Of a stretch of DNA of 64,000 bases, positions 1 through 9,697 are shown one piece after another. Position 1 is the stretch's first letter; each line of letters opens with the position of its first letter. The position numbers and the translations under genes are program-made. Source of the DNA: Sceloporus undulatus (Eukaryota; Chordata; Lepidosauria; Squamata; Phrynosomatidae). The notes beneath the pieces were generated by a model. The model saw only the letters and a program-made list of their open reading frames with translations, was not told the origin of the DNA and searched no databases. Location of the stretch: assembly GCF_019175285.1 (NCBI RefSeq), contig NC_056529.1, positions 17,637,905-17,701,904 of the forward strand. Direction: 5' to 3'.

Positions 1-127
1 TTCTGTCCAGGAGGAATTTCGAAATGTCCTCCATTTTAAGCATGACTAAGAAGCATGGTTTTATATTTCTGTGAGTGTATTTAGCTTTTATTGGGTCCTG
101 TCCTCCATTTTGCTAAGGCTTTGTATC

Positions 128-300
128 ATGGGGTTTCTTGGCAAAATTTGTTCAGAGGAGGTTTGCTGTTGCCTCCCTCTGAGGCTGAGAGTGTGTGACT
201 TGTCTCAGATCCCCCAGCGAGTTTCATGGCCAAACGGGGAATCGAACCCTGGTCTCCAGAGTTGTAGCTCCACACTCAAACCACTATACCAGTACCACAA
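128..300 (-). mobile_element. tRNA-derived SINE with Bov-B-like tail (family S1), truncated
   Basis: Family S1 on its own strand: a pol III-type head with GTTTGAGTGTTGG and GGTTCGAATCCC (B-box-like), a middle with CCCACTGGGTGACCTTGGGC and CTCTCTCAGCCTCAGAGG, and a tail TCGCCATAAGTCAGAA...GACTTGAAGGCACACAAC that resembles Bov-B LINE ends. This matches Sauria-type SINEs of squamates. The present copy lacks its tail. Confidence 0.75.
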
Positions 301-395
301 CAAACTACAAATCCCAGGTTTCTGTAGCATTGAGCTATGGCAGTAAAGCAGTCTCAAACTGAATTATTTCAGTAGTGCAGATGCAGTCATGGTCT
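298..395. mobile_element. Half of a palindromic hAT-like MITE (family P1)
   Basis: Family P1 is a roughly 210-base near-palindrome. Its arm reads CTGCAGAAATAATCCAGTTT, then a GACACC...TTTAACTGCCATGG block, then CTATGGAATTCTGGGATTTG, and the second arm is the inverse. Only the right arm is present here, and it directly abuts an S1 SINE. Confidence 0.7.
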
Positions 396-474
396 CATTG
401 CTAAGCTTAAAGTATGATGGCCTTAGTTTAGCCAATTTGGCCTGTGCAGAGTTTGCTCCAAGAGCCCTTCTTTG

Positions 475-640
475 TCTTTATAAAAGTCCATGGCATCTGT
501 AGCCCTTTTCTCCAGCATCATGTTTCAAATGAGTTGATTTTCTTCTTGTCCAGCTTTCAAACCCTTACATAGGAATCATCATTCACAGACCTTCTCAAAC
601 CAAGCTGTTCATCTTTCTCCTACCAGAAGATGGTGCTGAT
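475..640 (-). mobile_element. Bov-B/RTE-like LINE fragment
   Basis: The stretch with CTCCAGCATCATG, TTTCAAATGAGTTGATTTTC and TCCAGCTTTCAAACCCTTAC matches the better-preserved Bov-B copies at 48210-48300 and 54500-54600. It is short and diverged. Confidence 0.5.
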
Positions 641-685
641 GTCCATTGTCTATGCACAGGGAATAGAACGATATTGTGCTGGTAC

Positions 686-890
686 AAAGCAGCAGATCCC
701 ACCTGATCTTGGAATCTAAGCAGAGTCAGCCCCGGTTAGTATGTGGATAGGTGACCACCAATGGATACCAAGTGCTGTAGGCTATATTTCAGAGGAAGGA
801 ACTGGCAAAACCACCACTGAGTATTCCTTGCCTATGAAAACCCTATGAAATTCATGGAGTCACCACAAGTCATCAGGCAACTATACACAC
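686..890 (+). mobile_element. 5S rRNA-derived SINE (5S-Sauria type)
   Basis: The head closely follows 5S rRNA: GATCTTGGAATCTAAGCAGA, GGTTAGTATGTGGATAGGTG, and GTGCTGTAGGCT. These correspond to the internal promoter boxes A and C. A middle piece and a tail with GGAGTCACCACAAGTC and GGCAAC follow, similar to the S1/Bov-B tail. It is a retroposed copy and not a functional 5S gene, because it is diverged and carries the SINE body. Confidence 0.85.
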
Positions 891-1728
891 ACACACTGGG
901 ACAAAGTGCATTGAAAACAAAACAAGCACTTTGGGTAGAATTTCATTTGTTTCCATTTTTGAGAGGAACGTTTTCTTTGTACATGCAAGTGAAAGAGATT
1001 GAGCTTTAAACCATTAAAGTGTGGGAGAAAGCCAAACTGACACAGATTCCCTTTGGATTCATTTCTAATTCCAGATTTGTGTCAGCTTAACTTCTTGCAC
1101 AGAGACTGTAGAGATGAGTAAAGTTTCGCACAAGGCTAGGGATGTCTTTCGGCCTATGAGCCTTATATAATTTCAAAGCATTGCTTGGGGGCCATGTTCT
1201 AGTGAAGTATGGAAACAAAGGAAAAGGAGTACAATTGAATAAATAACATTAGCTTCTAGGTGAAAGCTCTTATGGCTAGTAGCTGCCTTATGAGAGGGAT
1301 TTCAACCGTTCACAATGGGGGTGAGAGTCAGAGAATAACCAGCTCACAATGGTGTCATGGAGAATGGGATGTGGCCATATGGTAAATCTGGATTTGATTC
1401 CAGGGCCCAAGGTTCCCCAAAAATATTTTAACAAATCTCTTTACTCAAACATAGGAGAGATGGATATAACAATTGTCATTATTTATTTCCCAGCTGAGAA
1501 AGTGGTTTCTCAACAGTTGCGATACTTCGTCAGGAAAAGCAAAGGCAGTTGTGAGGCTGACACAAGGACCTTCGAACTTTGGACAGTGTTCACTTTTGTT
1601 CTCAATGCAAACATATATGGTTTTATCTGTGCAGAAAACATGCTTTTGTGCAGAAAACATTTCTCGCCTCCACAGAGTTGGTTTTTTTGGAAGGAAAAAT
1701 CGTATTCCCTGTGCAAGGGGAAAGAATC
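891..1728. other. Mostly single-copy sequence, no gene seen
   Basis: No splice-supported coding block recognised. A 148-codon plus frame (1349-1795) and overlapping minus frames run into the SINE tail that follows and show no family similarity. Confidence 0.4.
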
Positions 1729-1822
1729 TGAAGAAATCTTGCCAAGAAAACCCTGTGATAGATTTGCATTTAGGGTCGCCATAAGTCAGAATTGACTTGA
1801 AGGCACACAACAAACAACCGAG
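1729..1822 (+). mobile_element. S1 SINE, 3' half
   Basis: Starts at AATCTTGCCAAGAAAACCC and ends in the ACACAACAAAC tail. The head is missing or too diverged to see; a faint relic of the middle part may lie at 1345-1420. Confidence 0.7.
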
Positions 1823-2018
1823 TTAGAAGCCTGAGAGAGACAGACTCAACTGCTGTTTAAGTGCTCAACTTCGTACTGAAGCAATAAAACAATAAAACCA
1901 TCCAGAACATGGAAGAAACAATTATTCCGCATTTTACAAGCAGAGAGAACAGTAAATATATTCCCTGCCCTTCTTCAAGGATGAGCAGCAATTTACATCC
2001 AAAGGTGGTAGTATAGTA

Positions 2019-2242
2019 TGAACCAGTGTGGTGTAGTGGTTTGAGTGTTGGTCTAGAACCCAGGGAGACCAGAATTCAAATCCCTGCTTGCCATGGAAAC
2101 CCATTGGCTAACACTGGGAAAGTCACACTCTCTCAGCCTCAGAGGAAGACAATGGCACCCTCTCTGAACAAATCATGCCAAGACAAACCTTAGGGTTGCC
2201 AAATGTCAGAAATGGCTTAAAGGCACACAGTAGCATAATGGA
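2019..2242 (+). mobile_element. S1 SINE, near full length
   Basis: Head (GTGTGGTGTAGTGGTTTGAG), CCCATTGG...GTCACACTCTCTCAGCC middle and a degraded tail (GTCAGAAATGGCTTAAAGGC) are all present in order. Confidence 0.85.
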
Positions 2243-4264
2243 CATAGAAACCTTACACCGAGAGAACAGCCACACAGATCAGAAAACTGCAAATCATTGG
2301 ACCAGAATCCTTTTGCTCAAATATGTTATTGGATGTGTTGGATGCATTTGGAAGAATGACCAACTAAGACCACTTATTAGTGTATGTGTATATGTAGACA
2401 TTTGAACAAGAAGAAGATACAAAACCTCCCTGGCAGAGATGTTTACATCTCCATGAAAGTACAAATCCCACTGACAGATCAGTCAAACCAGTATAAAAGT
2501 GCTAGGTCTGTATGGAGTGATAGAGACCACACCACACAAATTGGTCTCCTGGTCCAAAGCTGTAAGAACTGTACTTTCCATTTGAACAAATGGACTCAAA
2601 CAATACATCTTAGTTTTGAATACCCTTCAAATGAGATTATTCATCACTCTAAGCTAAGATGGAAACCACAAGTAGTTCCTTTGTAGACCACCAAAAGAGC
2701 TCACCAACAGAGAATGTAAGAAAGGAATTGCACACCTCTTTCCAAGAAGCACACATCTCAACCCTCCTTTGTGTCCAGAGATCCAGGTCTTGATACTTTG
2801 TCTGTTTGAAAATAGAAATAACATTCTCAGTTAGAAATTACTATTTTCTCCCTTTTAATCAGCCAAAAGGAATTAGTTTTGTCTTGCATTTTAATCATGC
2901 AGAAGAGGGGGGGGGGAGGAAGTCTACTTCATCAAAAAGTAAGAACCAAAGTTCAATCAGTGGAAGTGAAATGCACATGAACATTGTAAACGGACTTTGT
3001 CCCTTTTGGCCTTGATAAGATCTTGCCTGAAGAGAGAGAAAGTCAGAGACAGAGAGCAAGAGAGAGATTAAAAATGAATGGTTTGGACAAGTGAAGTTGC
3101 AAAATTCTGCCCATTGCCGCAGTGTGTTTTTGGCAGTTCCCAAACACAAGGCTATCTCCTAAAAGCAAAGATTATATAACGGAACAGGTAAGTCTCTTCT
3201 ATTTAAATGGCCTTTTCAAAAAAACTTTAATTAGTGTAGAAACCAGATTTTGCTAGGATGGTTTGTTCAAATTCATTACTAGAGAGTTGTTAGTCAGAAG
3301 GAGATATTCTTGAATTGCAGTTTGCAACGAGTGAGAACGAAGAGAATGGTTTTTTCAATATATTGTCAAAGATATCACAGGAAGTACTGCACATGATTTA
3401 TTCAGATCATGCAGAGAACATAACACCTGTAAATATGCTATATGGATGGGAGACATGATGCATTTTCACCTGAAGGATGGTGGTGGCGAGGGAGTAAGAT
3501 GTGATGATGCAAACTGCAAATGCAAAATGAACCATTGCCAATTATGAAATCAGATGAAGCCACAAGTAGCTGGCGAAGTTGTAAAAGCCTGAACACATCC
3601 AAACTCCTGCATGAGAAGCAGAAATCAAGCAGGTCTTTGGAAGTTTCTGAACAGTGAGTTTTAACATCCGTGGCCTTTGGAGAGTCTAGTACAGCCTTTT
3701 GGATCCACCTGCACCATCCCTTAAAAAAAATCAACACCCCCAAAAAGTTTTGCAACTAACCCCCCCCCCCCAAAAAAAAATTAAAATCAGTTTTTAAAAT
3801 GCTTTAAAATCCTGCTTCAGGAGAGGCTTACTCATTCCTTAACACCAACGATTCCCATAGAAAAATATCTCCCCAATGAAACTAGAAGCGATACAACCCC
3901 GTTCCTCAAAATAACAGCCATTATAGCATGTCGTGTCTCTCCAGAGCTTCGGAGGAGGTCAAAATCAGGTGCTATGTCTCTCTGGGTACCAGAGCATGCC
4001 CATTTCTGGATTAAAAGATAGCCCTTGGTCTGATCCATTGCGGTTCTCATGTTTTTAACTAAGGATGGAAAGAATATTTGTGTGATGTTTGTTGCTCAGA
4101 TCTTTCTCCCAATGTTCAGGAAACTCCCCTGGGAAAAATACAAGCAGAAGCAAGGCTACTGGGTGATAATAATATAATAATTTTATTTTTCTGCAAATCA
4201 ATATGGGCAGTTTTTCTGTGTTTTCTGCACAGAACGTTTATTTCTGCAAAGAAACACCATAGTC
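2243..4264. other. Intergenic single-copy sequence
   Basis: AT-rich with several short frames but no recognisable protein. It holds a G-run at 2908-2917, a GA-rich patch (3030-3070) and a C-run followed by an A-run at 3761-3780. A noncoding NAT exon could lie here but cannot be called from sequence alone. Confidence 0.4.
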
Positions 4265-4266
4265 TA

Positions 4267-4475
4267 CAGTGGGGCCTTGGGATCCACTAGGTTTGGTTCC
4301 AGGACCCACCGAGTGGATACCAAACTCCATGGATGCTCAAGTCCCATTGTATACAATGGAGTAGTAAAATGGGGTCTCCTATATAAAATGGCAAAATCAA
4401 GGCTTGCTTTTGTGGATTTTTAAAAATATTTTCAAACAGTGTATGGTTGAATCCATGGATACAGAGGGCCAACTG
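4267..4475. mobile_element. Tigger/pogo-like MITE (family T1), complete
   Basis: Family T1 has inverted ends of the type CAGTGGGCCCTTGGTATCC / GAGGGCCAACTG flanked by TA, with internal TGGATGCTCAAGTCCCATT and AATATTTTCAAAC. Such ends and TA target sites are typical of Tigger/pogo transposons. This copy has a TA on both sides. Confidence 0.75.
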
Positions 4476-4536
4476 TATTCCTATACAGAAAGTGGAAGAA
4501 CACACACACATGTACTATACTTCTGCATAGGAAATA

Positions 4537-4747
4537 CAGTGGTCCCTTCTTTTAGGCGGGGGATCCATTCTGAAATTCTGCATATGCTTGAACCTCATTA
4601 GAAGTAATGGGGCTCATGCTTGTGGTGGTGCGGCAGTGCAGTGGCGAGTGCACACCACAGGCGCACATGCTGTTACTCCTTCCAGTGCATGGTGCCGCTT
4701 CTTCTGGCGCTGCGTATAATGCACTTGCGTATGACACGGTCGCACTG
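4537..4747. mobile_element. GC-richer Tigger-like MITE (family T2)
   Basis: T2 ends are like T1 (CAGTGGTCCCTTC... / ...CGCACTG with TA outside) but the inside differs: GATCYGTTCYGGACCC-like, a CCCCATT block, and GC-rich CGCAGGCGCAC stretches. This copy has TA at both borders. Confidence 0.65.
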
Positions 4748-4749
4748 TA

Positions 4750-5430
4750 TGTCCCTCCACACGATATTTGTTTTCTGAACAGAAAAATCACAGGTAAAGA
4801 AAAATATGTTTTTGTATAGAAAAAGAACACATTTCTGTGTCAGCAAATACTTCTTCAGGTATGAACTGCATTAAGTCTTAGTTGACTTTGTATTTCATGC
4901 TTGAAGAAGTATTTGTAGGCTTCAAGTTAAGATGTCATTCCAAAGAGTGATTTGAGAATCTGGTTGATCTACATTACCTCTGTTTCTATGAATAAAAGAA
5001 AAAAGCAGAAACCAATCTGCTATAAAGGGGCCCTAATGGAGTTAATTTCTTGCATTGCAAACCTGTTTTCCATGATAGCAAGAGACAACAACTTCTCATG
5101 CACCTTCTACACAAAAAATGTGCTCTGTCAAAGAGTTCCTGAGATGGAGAAAAATATATTGCATAGGTAAACTAAGCAAGAGTACACTATTACAGACTGA
5201 AAGTGTCCTATAAAGACGTCCTATAAAGTAAAATTAAGATGTCCTATAAAGGGAGGCTTGCCCTTGACTTACAGTAGTCCCAAATGTGTCCTTGTCTTGA
5301 CTCTCCTTTGCTTCAGCTCCATAATTTCTTTGAAACATCACCGTTAAAAAATCTGAGAGACCACCACATATGTTGGCGGGAAACCATGGCCTTTCCTATC
5401 TCCATGATTTTTAATTAGCTTCTTAAATGC
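4750..5430. other. 5' flank or intron of NAT
   Basis: Single-copy AT-rich sequence. There is a short direct repeat of a TCCTATAAAG motif (5209-5250). A 72-codon frame (4952-5170) has no recognisable similarity. Confidence 0.4.
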
Positions 5431-5446
5431 TTGCTTTGCAGGAAAC
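5431..5446 (+). promoter_or_regulatory. Splice acceptor and 5-base 5' leader of the NAT coding exon
   Basis: A pyrimidine-rich tract ends in CAG at 5439-5441, followed by GAAAC and the ATG at 5447. Mammalian NAT genes also place the acceptor a few bases before the start codon. This implies at least one noncoding 5' exon upstream, probably within 1-5400 or beyond the window edge. Confidence 0.75.
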
Positions 5447-6319
5447 ATGAACGTTGAAGACTATTTTGCAAGAACTGGCTACAAAGGCCCTCTGGAAAAA
5501 CTCGATTTGGAAACCTTAACAGCGATCCTCCAGCACCATATACGAGCGGTACCTTTTGAAAACCTCAGTATCCACTCCGGAGGAACCATTGGTTTGGACT
5601 TGGATCAAGTGTATGAGAAAATTGTACGGAAAAGGCGTGGAGGTTGGTGTATGGAGAACAACCAGTTGTTATCCTGGGTTCTTAAAACCCTGGGATATCA
5701 CACCACAATGTTAGGGGCCTATGTCTACGTTCCACAGCAAAATGATTATGGTACTTCTATGAATCATCTCATCCTTAAGGTAGTGATTGATGGTGCAACC
5801 TACATTGTGGATGGTGGCTTTGGTTCTGCGTACCAAATGTGGCAACCGATGGAACTGGTGTCTGGCAAAGACCAGCCTCAAACACCGGGGATCTTTCGCT
5901 TCACGGAAGAAAATGGCACTTGGTACTTTGTGAAAATTAGAAGGAAACAACACGTTCCCAATTCCGACTTAGCCAACTCAGATCTCTTAGACAAAGGGGA
6001 GTGCAGGAACATCTATTTGTTCAGCCTTGAGCCACGGACAATGGAAGACTTTCGGTACCAGTGTTCGTATCTCCAAACGTCCCCAGATTCTCTGTTTACA
6101 AGGAAATCTATCTGCACCCTCCAAACTACTGATGGTTTTCGAGCTTTGATTGGGTGGACATTCTCGGAGACAAAATACAACTACCAGGAGAACATGGATC
6201 TGGTGGAAATGAAAGAATTGAAGGATGACCAGGTGGAGGAAATGTTGAAAGAGAAATTTGGAATAACGCTGGAGAGCAAGCTGGTTCCAATTAACCTCCA
6301 AGGGCCATATTCCATCTAG
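5447..6319 (+). CDS. NAT: Arylamine N-acetyltransferase (NAT1/NAT2 family), intact
   Basis: Cytosolic enzyme that moves acetyl from acetyl-CoA to arylamines, hydrazines and N-hydroxyarylamines through a Cys thioester. The frame is 290 codons, the same length as human NAT1 and NAT2, and aligns from the start (MNVEDYF against human MDIEAYF) to the C-terminal Ile. The catalytic triad is visible: Cys68 in RGGWC, His107 in MNHL, Asp122 in YIVDGGFG. Conserved VPFENL (35-40), MWQP, SGKDQPQ, IYLFSLEPRT and YLQTSP blocks follow. The coding region is uninterrupted, and a strong acceptor (TTGCTTTGCAG, ending 5441) lies 5 bases before the ATG, as in mammalian NATs whose 5' exons are noncoding; those exons were not located. 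Pocket residues are Phe125, Ser127 and Tyr129. NAT1 versus NAT2 orthology cannot be assigned, since mammals duplicated the gene separately. Very confident in the family. Confidence 0.97.
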   Translation: MNVEDYFARTGYKGPLEKLDLETLTAILQHHIRAVPFENLSIHSGGTIGLDLDQVYEKIVRKRRGGWCMENNQLLSWVLKTLGYHTTMLGAYVYVPQQNDYGTSMNHLILKVVIDGATYIVDGGFGSAYQMWQPMELVSGKDQPQTPGIFRFTEENGTWYFVKIRRKQHVPNSDLANSDLLDKGECRNIYLFSLEPRTMEDFRYQCSYLQTSPDSLFTRKSICTLQTTDGFRALIGWTFSETKYNYQENMDLVEMKELKDDQVEEMLKEKFGITLESKLVPINLQGPYSI

Positions 6320-6485
6320 AGTGGAAGATAATATATTGCATGATGCTATATGTTTGCAGCATTGCACAATGCTATAGATGTGCAGCAGGATTTGCTGTCT
6401 GTTTAATGATTTACTAAATGGTGGATTAAACTTTAATCCACCATCATTACATAAAATGCAATAAAAGGACCCAAACTATAGGCAT
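6320..6485 (+). promoter_or_regulatory. NAT 3'UTR with polyadenylation signal
   Basis: The stop codon is followed by about 140 bases of AT-rich sequence and a canonical AATAAA at 6460-6465. A perfect 13-base inverted repeat with a 1-base loop (6418-6430 and 6432-6444) sits just upstream of the signal and could form a hairpin in the mRNA. Cleavage is expected around 6480; this is inferred from spacing. Confidence 0.65.
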
Positions 6486-6678
6486 GGTTTAATACACAGA
6501 ATAGGATGACTGTACATCTTGCTTTCACTGACACTGACAACCAGTGACTGCATAGAAGGGAATTAAACCGTCTCTGATAATGAATTCCTGAAAAATTTAA
6601 GCATTTGAAAATGAAGTGATTTGTTTTCTATATATTATTAAATCACATCTGTATAATGATTTATTAAATGGTGGACAA

Positions 6679-6880
6679 GGCACAGTCTTTCAGCTTCAGA
6701 GGAAGACAATGGCAATCACCTCTGAACAAATCCTGCCAAGAAACTGTGAGAGGTTAACATTAGGTCTGAGTCCTATTGGGGAGAAAAGTGGGGTATAAAT
6801 CAAATAAATTAATTAAAACAATCAATAATCTATGTTTGTCATAGGTCCAAAATGACTTGAAGGCAGACAGCATCAACAAC
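6679..6880 (+). mobile_element. S1 SINE 3' half, split by an L2-like LINE end
   Basis: Pieces 6679-6760 (TCAGCTTCAGAGGAAGACAA) and 6836-6880 (GTCCAAAATGACTTGAAGGC) belong to S1. Between them is a LINE-like end, GTGGGGTATAAATCAAATAA, resembling the L2-like tail at 52830-52855. Confidence 0.55.
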
Positions 6881-7041
6881 GTCTGTGTCTACATTAGAAA
6901 TAAAGAAGACTTTAAGTGTTGTACCTCCATCCTACGGAAAAAGAATAGATTTGTTGGATTTTTGGCTTGGCCAAGATATTTATTTTGGCTACTTTTGTCC
7001 TTTAAACAAAACAATCTATATATGGCAAGTGGTTGAAATTT

Positions 7042-7165
7042 TGAGACACTGTCTATCGGAGAGCTCTGGTGCCACAAGAAACTATGAATTCCAGAATTCC
7101 ATAGGATGGAGTCACAGCAGTTAAAGCAGTGTCAAACTGGATTATTTCTGCAGTACAGATTGGAT
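7042..7165. mobile_element. P1 MITE, partial
   Basis: Contains GAGAGCTCTGGTGCCACAAG, an inner arm and the outer end CAAACTGGATTATTTCTGCA. The left arm is missing. Confidence 0.7.
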
Positions 7166-7356
7166 CAATAGTATAGAATCCCCATCCAGTGCCATCAGTC
7201 AATCTCTATGAAGCATCTGTCCACAATCTAAAATATTCCATCCAAGTATATGAGGGTGAAGGAAAACAGGGGAATTACTACAAGTTAATGACCATTTATG
7301 CAGCTTCACATTTTAGGCATGGTTTATGATGACATGCTGAGCTTTTTTTGTCTTTT

Positions 7357-7568
7357 AGGCTGCATCCGCACTGCAGAAATAATCCAGTTTGACACCACTT
7401 TAACTCTTGTGGCTCAAGGCTATGGAATTTTGGGACTTGTTTTCGTTGTGGCCCCAGAGTTCTCTTACAGAGAAGGTTAACTACAATTCCCACAATTCCA
7501 AAGATGGAGTCATGGCAGTTAAACCAGTGTCAAACTGGATGATTTCTGCAGTGTGGATGCAGCGCTAG
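7357..7568. mobile_element. P1 MITE, complete
   Basis: Both outer ends (GGCTGCATCCGCACTGCAGA and CTGCAGTGTGGATGCAGC) are present and are inverted copies, with the central CCAGAGTTCTCTTACAGAGA region between. Confidence 0.85.
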
Positions 7569-8221
7569 TCAGACTCTTCAGAACTCTGCACAGGAACTGC
7601 AAATAGGATGCTTTTAATGGCAGTGCTTCATATTCATCTCTGAATTACGCAGGAGCATGCTTCTTTTTTTGACAAACACAAGCATTAATAAAGTGAGCAG
7701 GGAACGAAAATACTTGGTGAAGCCTTAATCGGAGGGGGAAAAGTATGGATATTGATATAATTTTAATTACATGAGCCAATATTTACAGAGCTTTCAATTC
7801 CAGTCTCCATTTATTTCTGTTCATATATACATTAGTAACACTTGTGAGAGTTATATTTAAGTCACCAGCTATAATGAAATAGCGCACCTTGCTTCTGTGC
7901 GCGCTCTCTCTCTCTGTGCTTACCAAGCTGTAATTGAGAGCATTGCTTTAAATTTCCCAAGCTAAGAAAAACATTCTTCTCATTCTCCTTCAGATGTCTT
8001 TACACAGCTGTGCAAGCTTTTGTTGCAGAAATACGTTTCTAGTCACTAAAGTATTGTGTGTATTTTTGCTGGGGAGGGCCAAATTCTTAGCAAGGGGCAA
8101 TGCTGCCATCTCCCATTTTGCTTATGAATTTTGAAAAAACAAGTATCTGACCTGTGTGCAAACAAGAATACTAGGCTATATAGGATTTTTTTGAGTTGAT
8201 TCGGCACAATTCTTGCGCACT
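7569..8221. other. Single-copy sequence
   Basis: AT-rich, with a short CT run near 7900-7915. No gene or repeat recognised. Confidence 0.4.
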
Positions 8222-8391
8222 TTTTCTTCATCTGCCCCAAGATTGTGGAATGACCTGCCTGTCTCAGTTGAAAAGCGCATTAAAGTCCAGTCTCTTCTGG
8301 CAGGCCTATCCAGATGAGTTTTAAATTGTGAACTTTAAATGATGCATTTTAGATGCGGATTGTTTTAGTATGTGTATGCCTTATTTGTCCT
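8222..8391 (+). mobile_element. L2-like LINE 3' fragment, left part
   Basis: GATTGTGGAATGACCTGCCT encodes the W-N-D-L-P type motif common at the C-terminus of L2-like reverse transcriptase ORFs. The element is interrupted at 8391 by an L1 fragment and resumes at 9181. Confidence 0.55.
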
Positions 8392-9180
8392 CTTTTTAAA
8401 AAAGTTATGTACAAACAAAACATGACAACAAACAGTATACCAAAAAAACAACAACAAATAAACATAACGTCAGAGATAATAAGCCCTCAAATGTGGTTAT
8501 TTCACTAAAAAAGCAGAAATTAAACCATAACCCAAAATAATGCCCTGGAAATTATAAACAAAAGATGCATTGAAAGATCCTGGAAGACATCTTTCCATCA
8601 TCATCATCAGCAGCAGCAGCAGCATCAGCATCCCACCTCTCCAAGCAGATCAAGGGGGCTAACATTAATAAAACACTCTTAAAACACAATAAAACAGTTA
8701 TCATCATTATATCCCAACCTTCCCAAACCCACCCATCCACAATAAAATACAATAAAATATTAAACAATTGTTCAAACAAGGCAGAGGCAGCTCCGGAAAG
8801 TAGTGGATGCTTGATGGAATTAATAGAAAAATTACTAACATGTTAATCTGGGAAGGGCTGCCAGAAGACATACGTCTTGATTGCCTTTTCAAAGCATTCA
8901 AGACTGGTCATATGTCGGATCTCCTCTCAAAATATCTAAAGATTTAGATATGATTGGGGGATGTCTAGAAACCAAGTCCTGCTGGATGTATTCCATAAGT
9001 GGATGCCAAATCGTGTGGAAAGTCAATCCACAGTGTAAGCCTCTCGCTCTGTCATTACTGTCTGCAATTTTCTCCATGAACCATAGGTCCCCAAATCTAG
9101 TCCACCATCCTGCAATGCTCAATTTTCAGGTTTTCCAGTTCTTAGCTATATCAAGCCAGGCTTGCCAGGCTTATTTGTCC
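8392..9180 (-). mobile_element. L1-like LINE 3' end inserted into an L2-like LINE
   Basis: The minus-strand frame at 8898-9122 reads SIAGWWTRFGDLWFMEKIAD, the style of an L1 ORF2 C-terminus. The insert is flanked by TTATTTGTCCT at 8381-8391 and 9171-9181, a target-site duplication. The minus-strand 3' end lies near 8395 with an A-rich tail. Inside lie a CAG/CATCAT repeat (8597-8632) and ATAAAA-rich sequence. Confidence 0.65.
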
Positions 9181-9294
9181 TTCTAGACTGATGTGTGTTT
9201 TAACTGATGCTGTTTGTTAACTGTTGTTGTTCCTCGTCTTAATCCATGGGGAGAGGCAGGTAAGAAATAACAATAACAATAATAATAATAATGT
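9181..9294 (+). mobile_element. L2-like LINE 3' end, right part
   Basis: Continuation of the 8222 fragment, ending in an AATAAC/AATAAT repeat at 9271-9290 as L2-like tails often do. Confidence 0.5.
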
Positions 9295-9352
9295 TTACTA
9301 ATCATCAAACCTATTTTCCCGAAAGCGCTAAATCAACAATCCCAGCATTCCC

Positions 9353-9480
9353 TGAAGATACGAGCCACAGATGCTGGCGAAATGTCAGGAATAAACTCTT
9401 CTAGAACATGGCCACATAGTCCAAAAAAACCCACCAAAAACTATGGATGCCGGCCATAAAAGCCTTCGACTTCACAATCC
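9353..9480 (-). repeat. Unclassified interspersed repeat (family U1)
   Basis: On its own strand U1 reads AGTCGAAGGCTTT...GGCCGGCATCC, then GGCTATGTGGCCATGTTCTA, then GCATCTGTGGCTGG. It occurs three times in this window (here, 18876-18987, 27666-27755). I cannot assign it to a superfamily with confidence. Confidence 0.6.
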
Positions 9481-9486
9481 CAGATC

Positions 9487-9697
9487 CAATCCACAATGCC
9501 AAAATAATCCAGTTTGAGATCGCTCTAACTGCCCTGGCTCAGTGCTAGGGAATCCTGGGAATTAAAGTTTATTGTGGCACCAGAGCTCTCCAACAGCTCA
9601 ATGTCTCACACAGCTAGTTCCCAGAATTCCCCAGCACTGAGCCAGGGCAGTTAAAGCAGTGTCAAACTGGATTATTTCTGCAGTGTGGACCCCCAGC
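9487..9697. mobile_element. P1 MITE, near complete
   Basis: Both arms are present (AATAATCCAGTTTGAGATCG and its inverse ending CTGGATTATTTCTGCAGTGT), with a CCAGAGCTCTCCAACAGCTC centre. Confidence 0.8.

Noticed and set aside
686-790. Functional 5S rRNA gene
   Set aside because: The 5S part is diverged and continues into a SINE body shared with 49891-50076.
5711-6367. Minus-strand frames opposite NAT
   Set aside because: Shadows of the NAT coding region.
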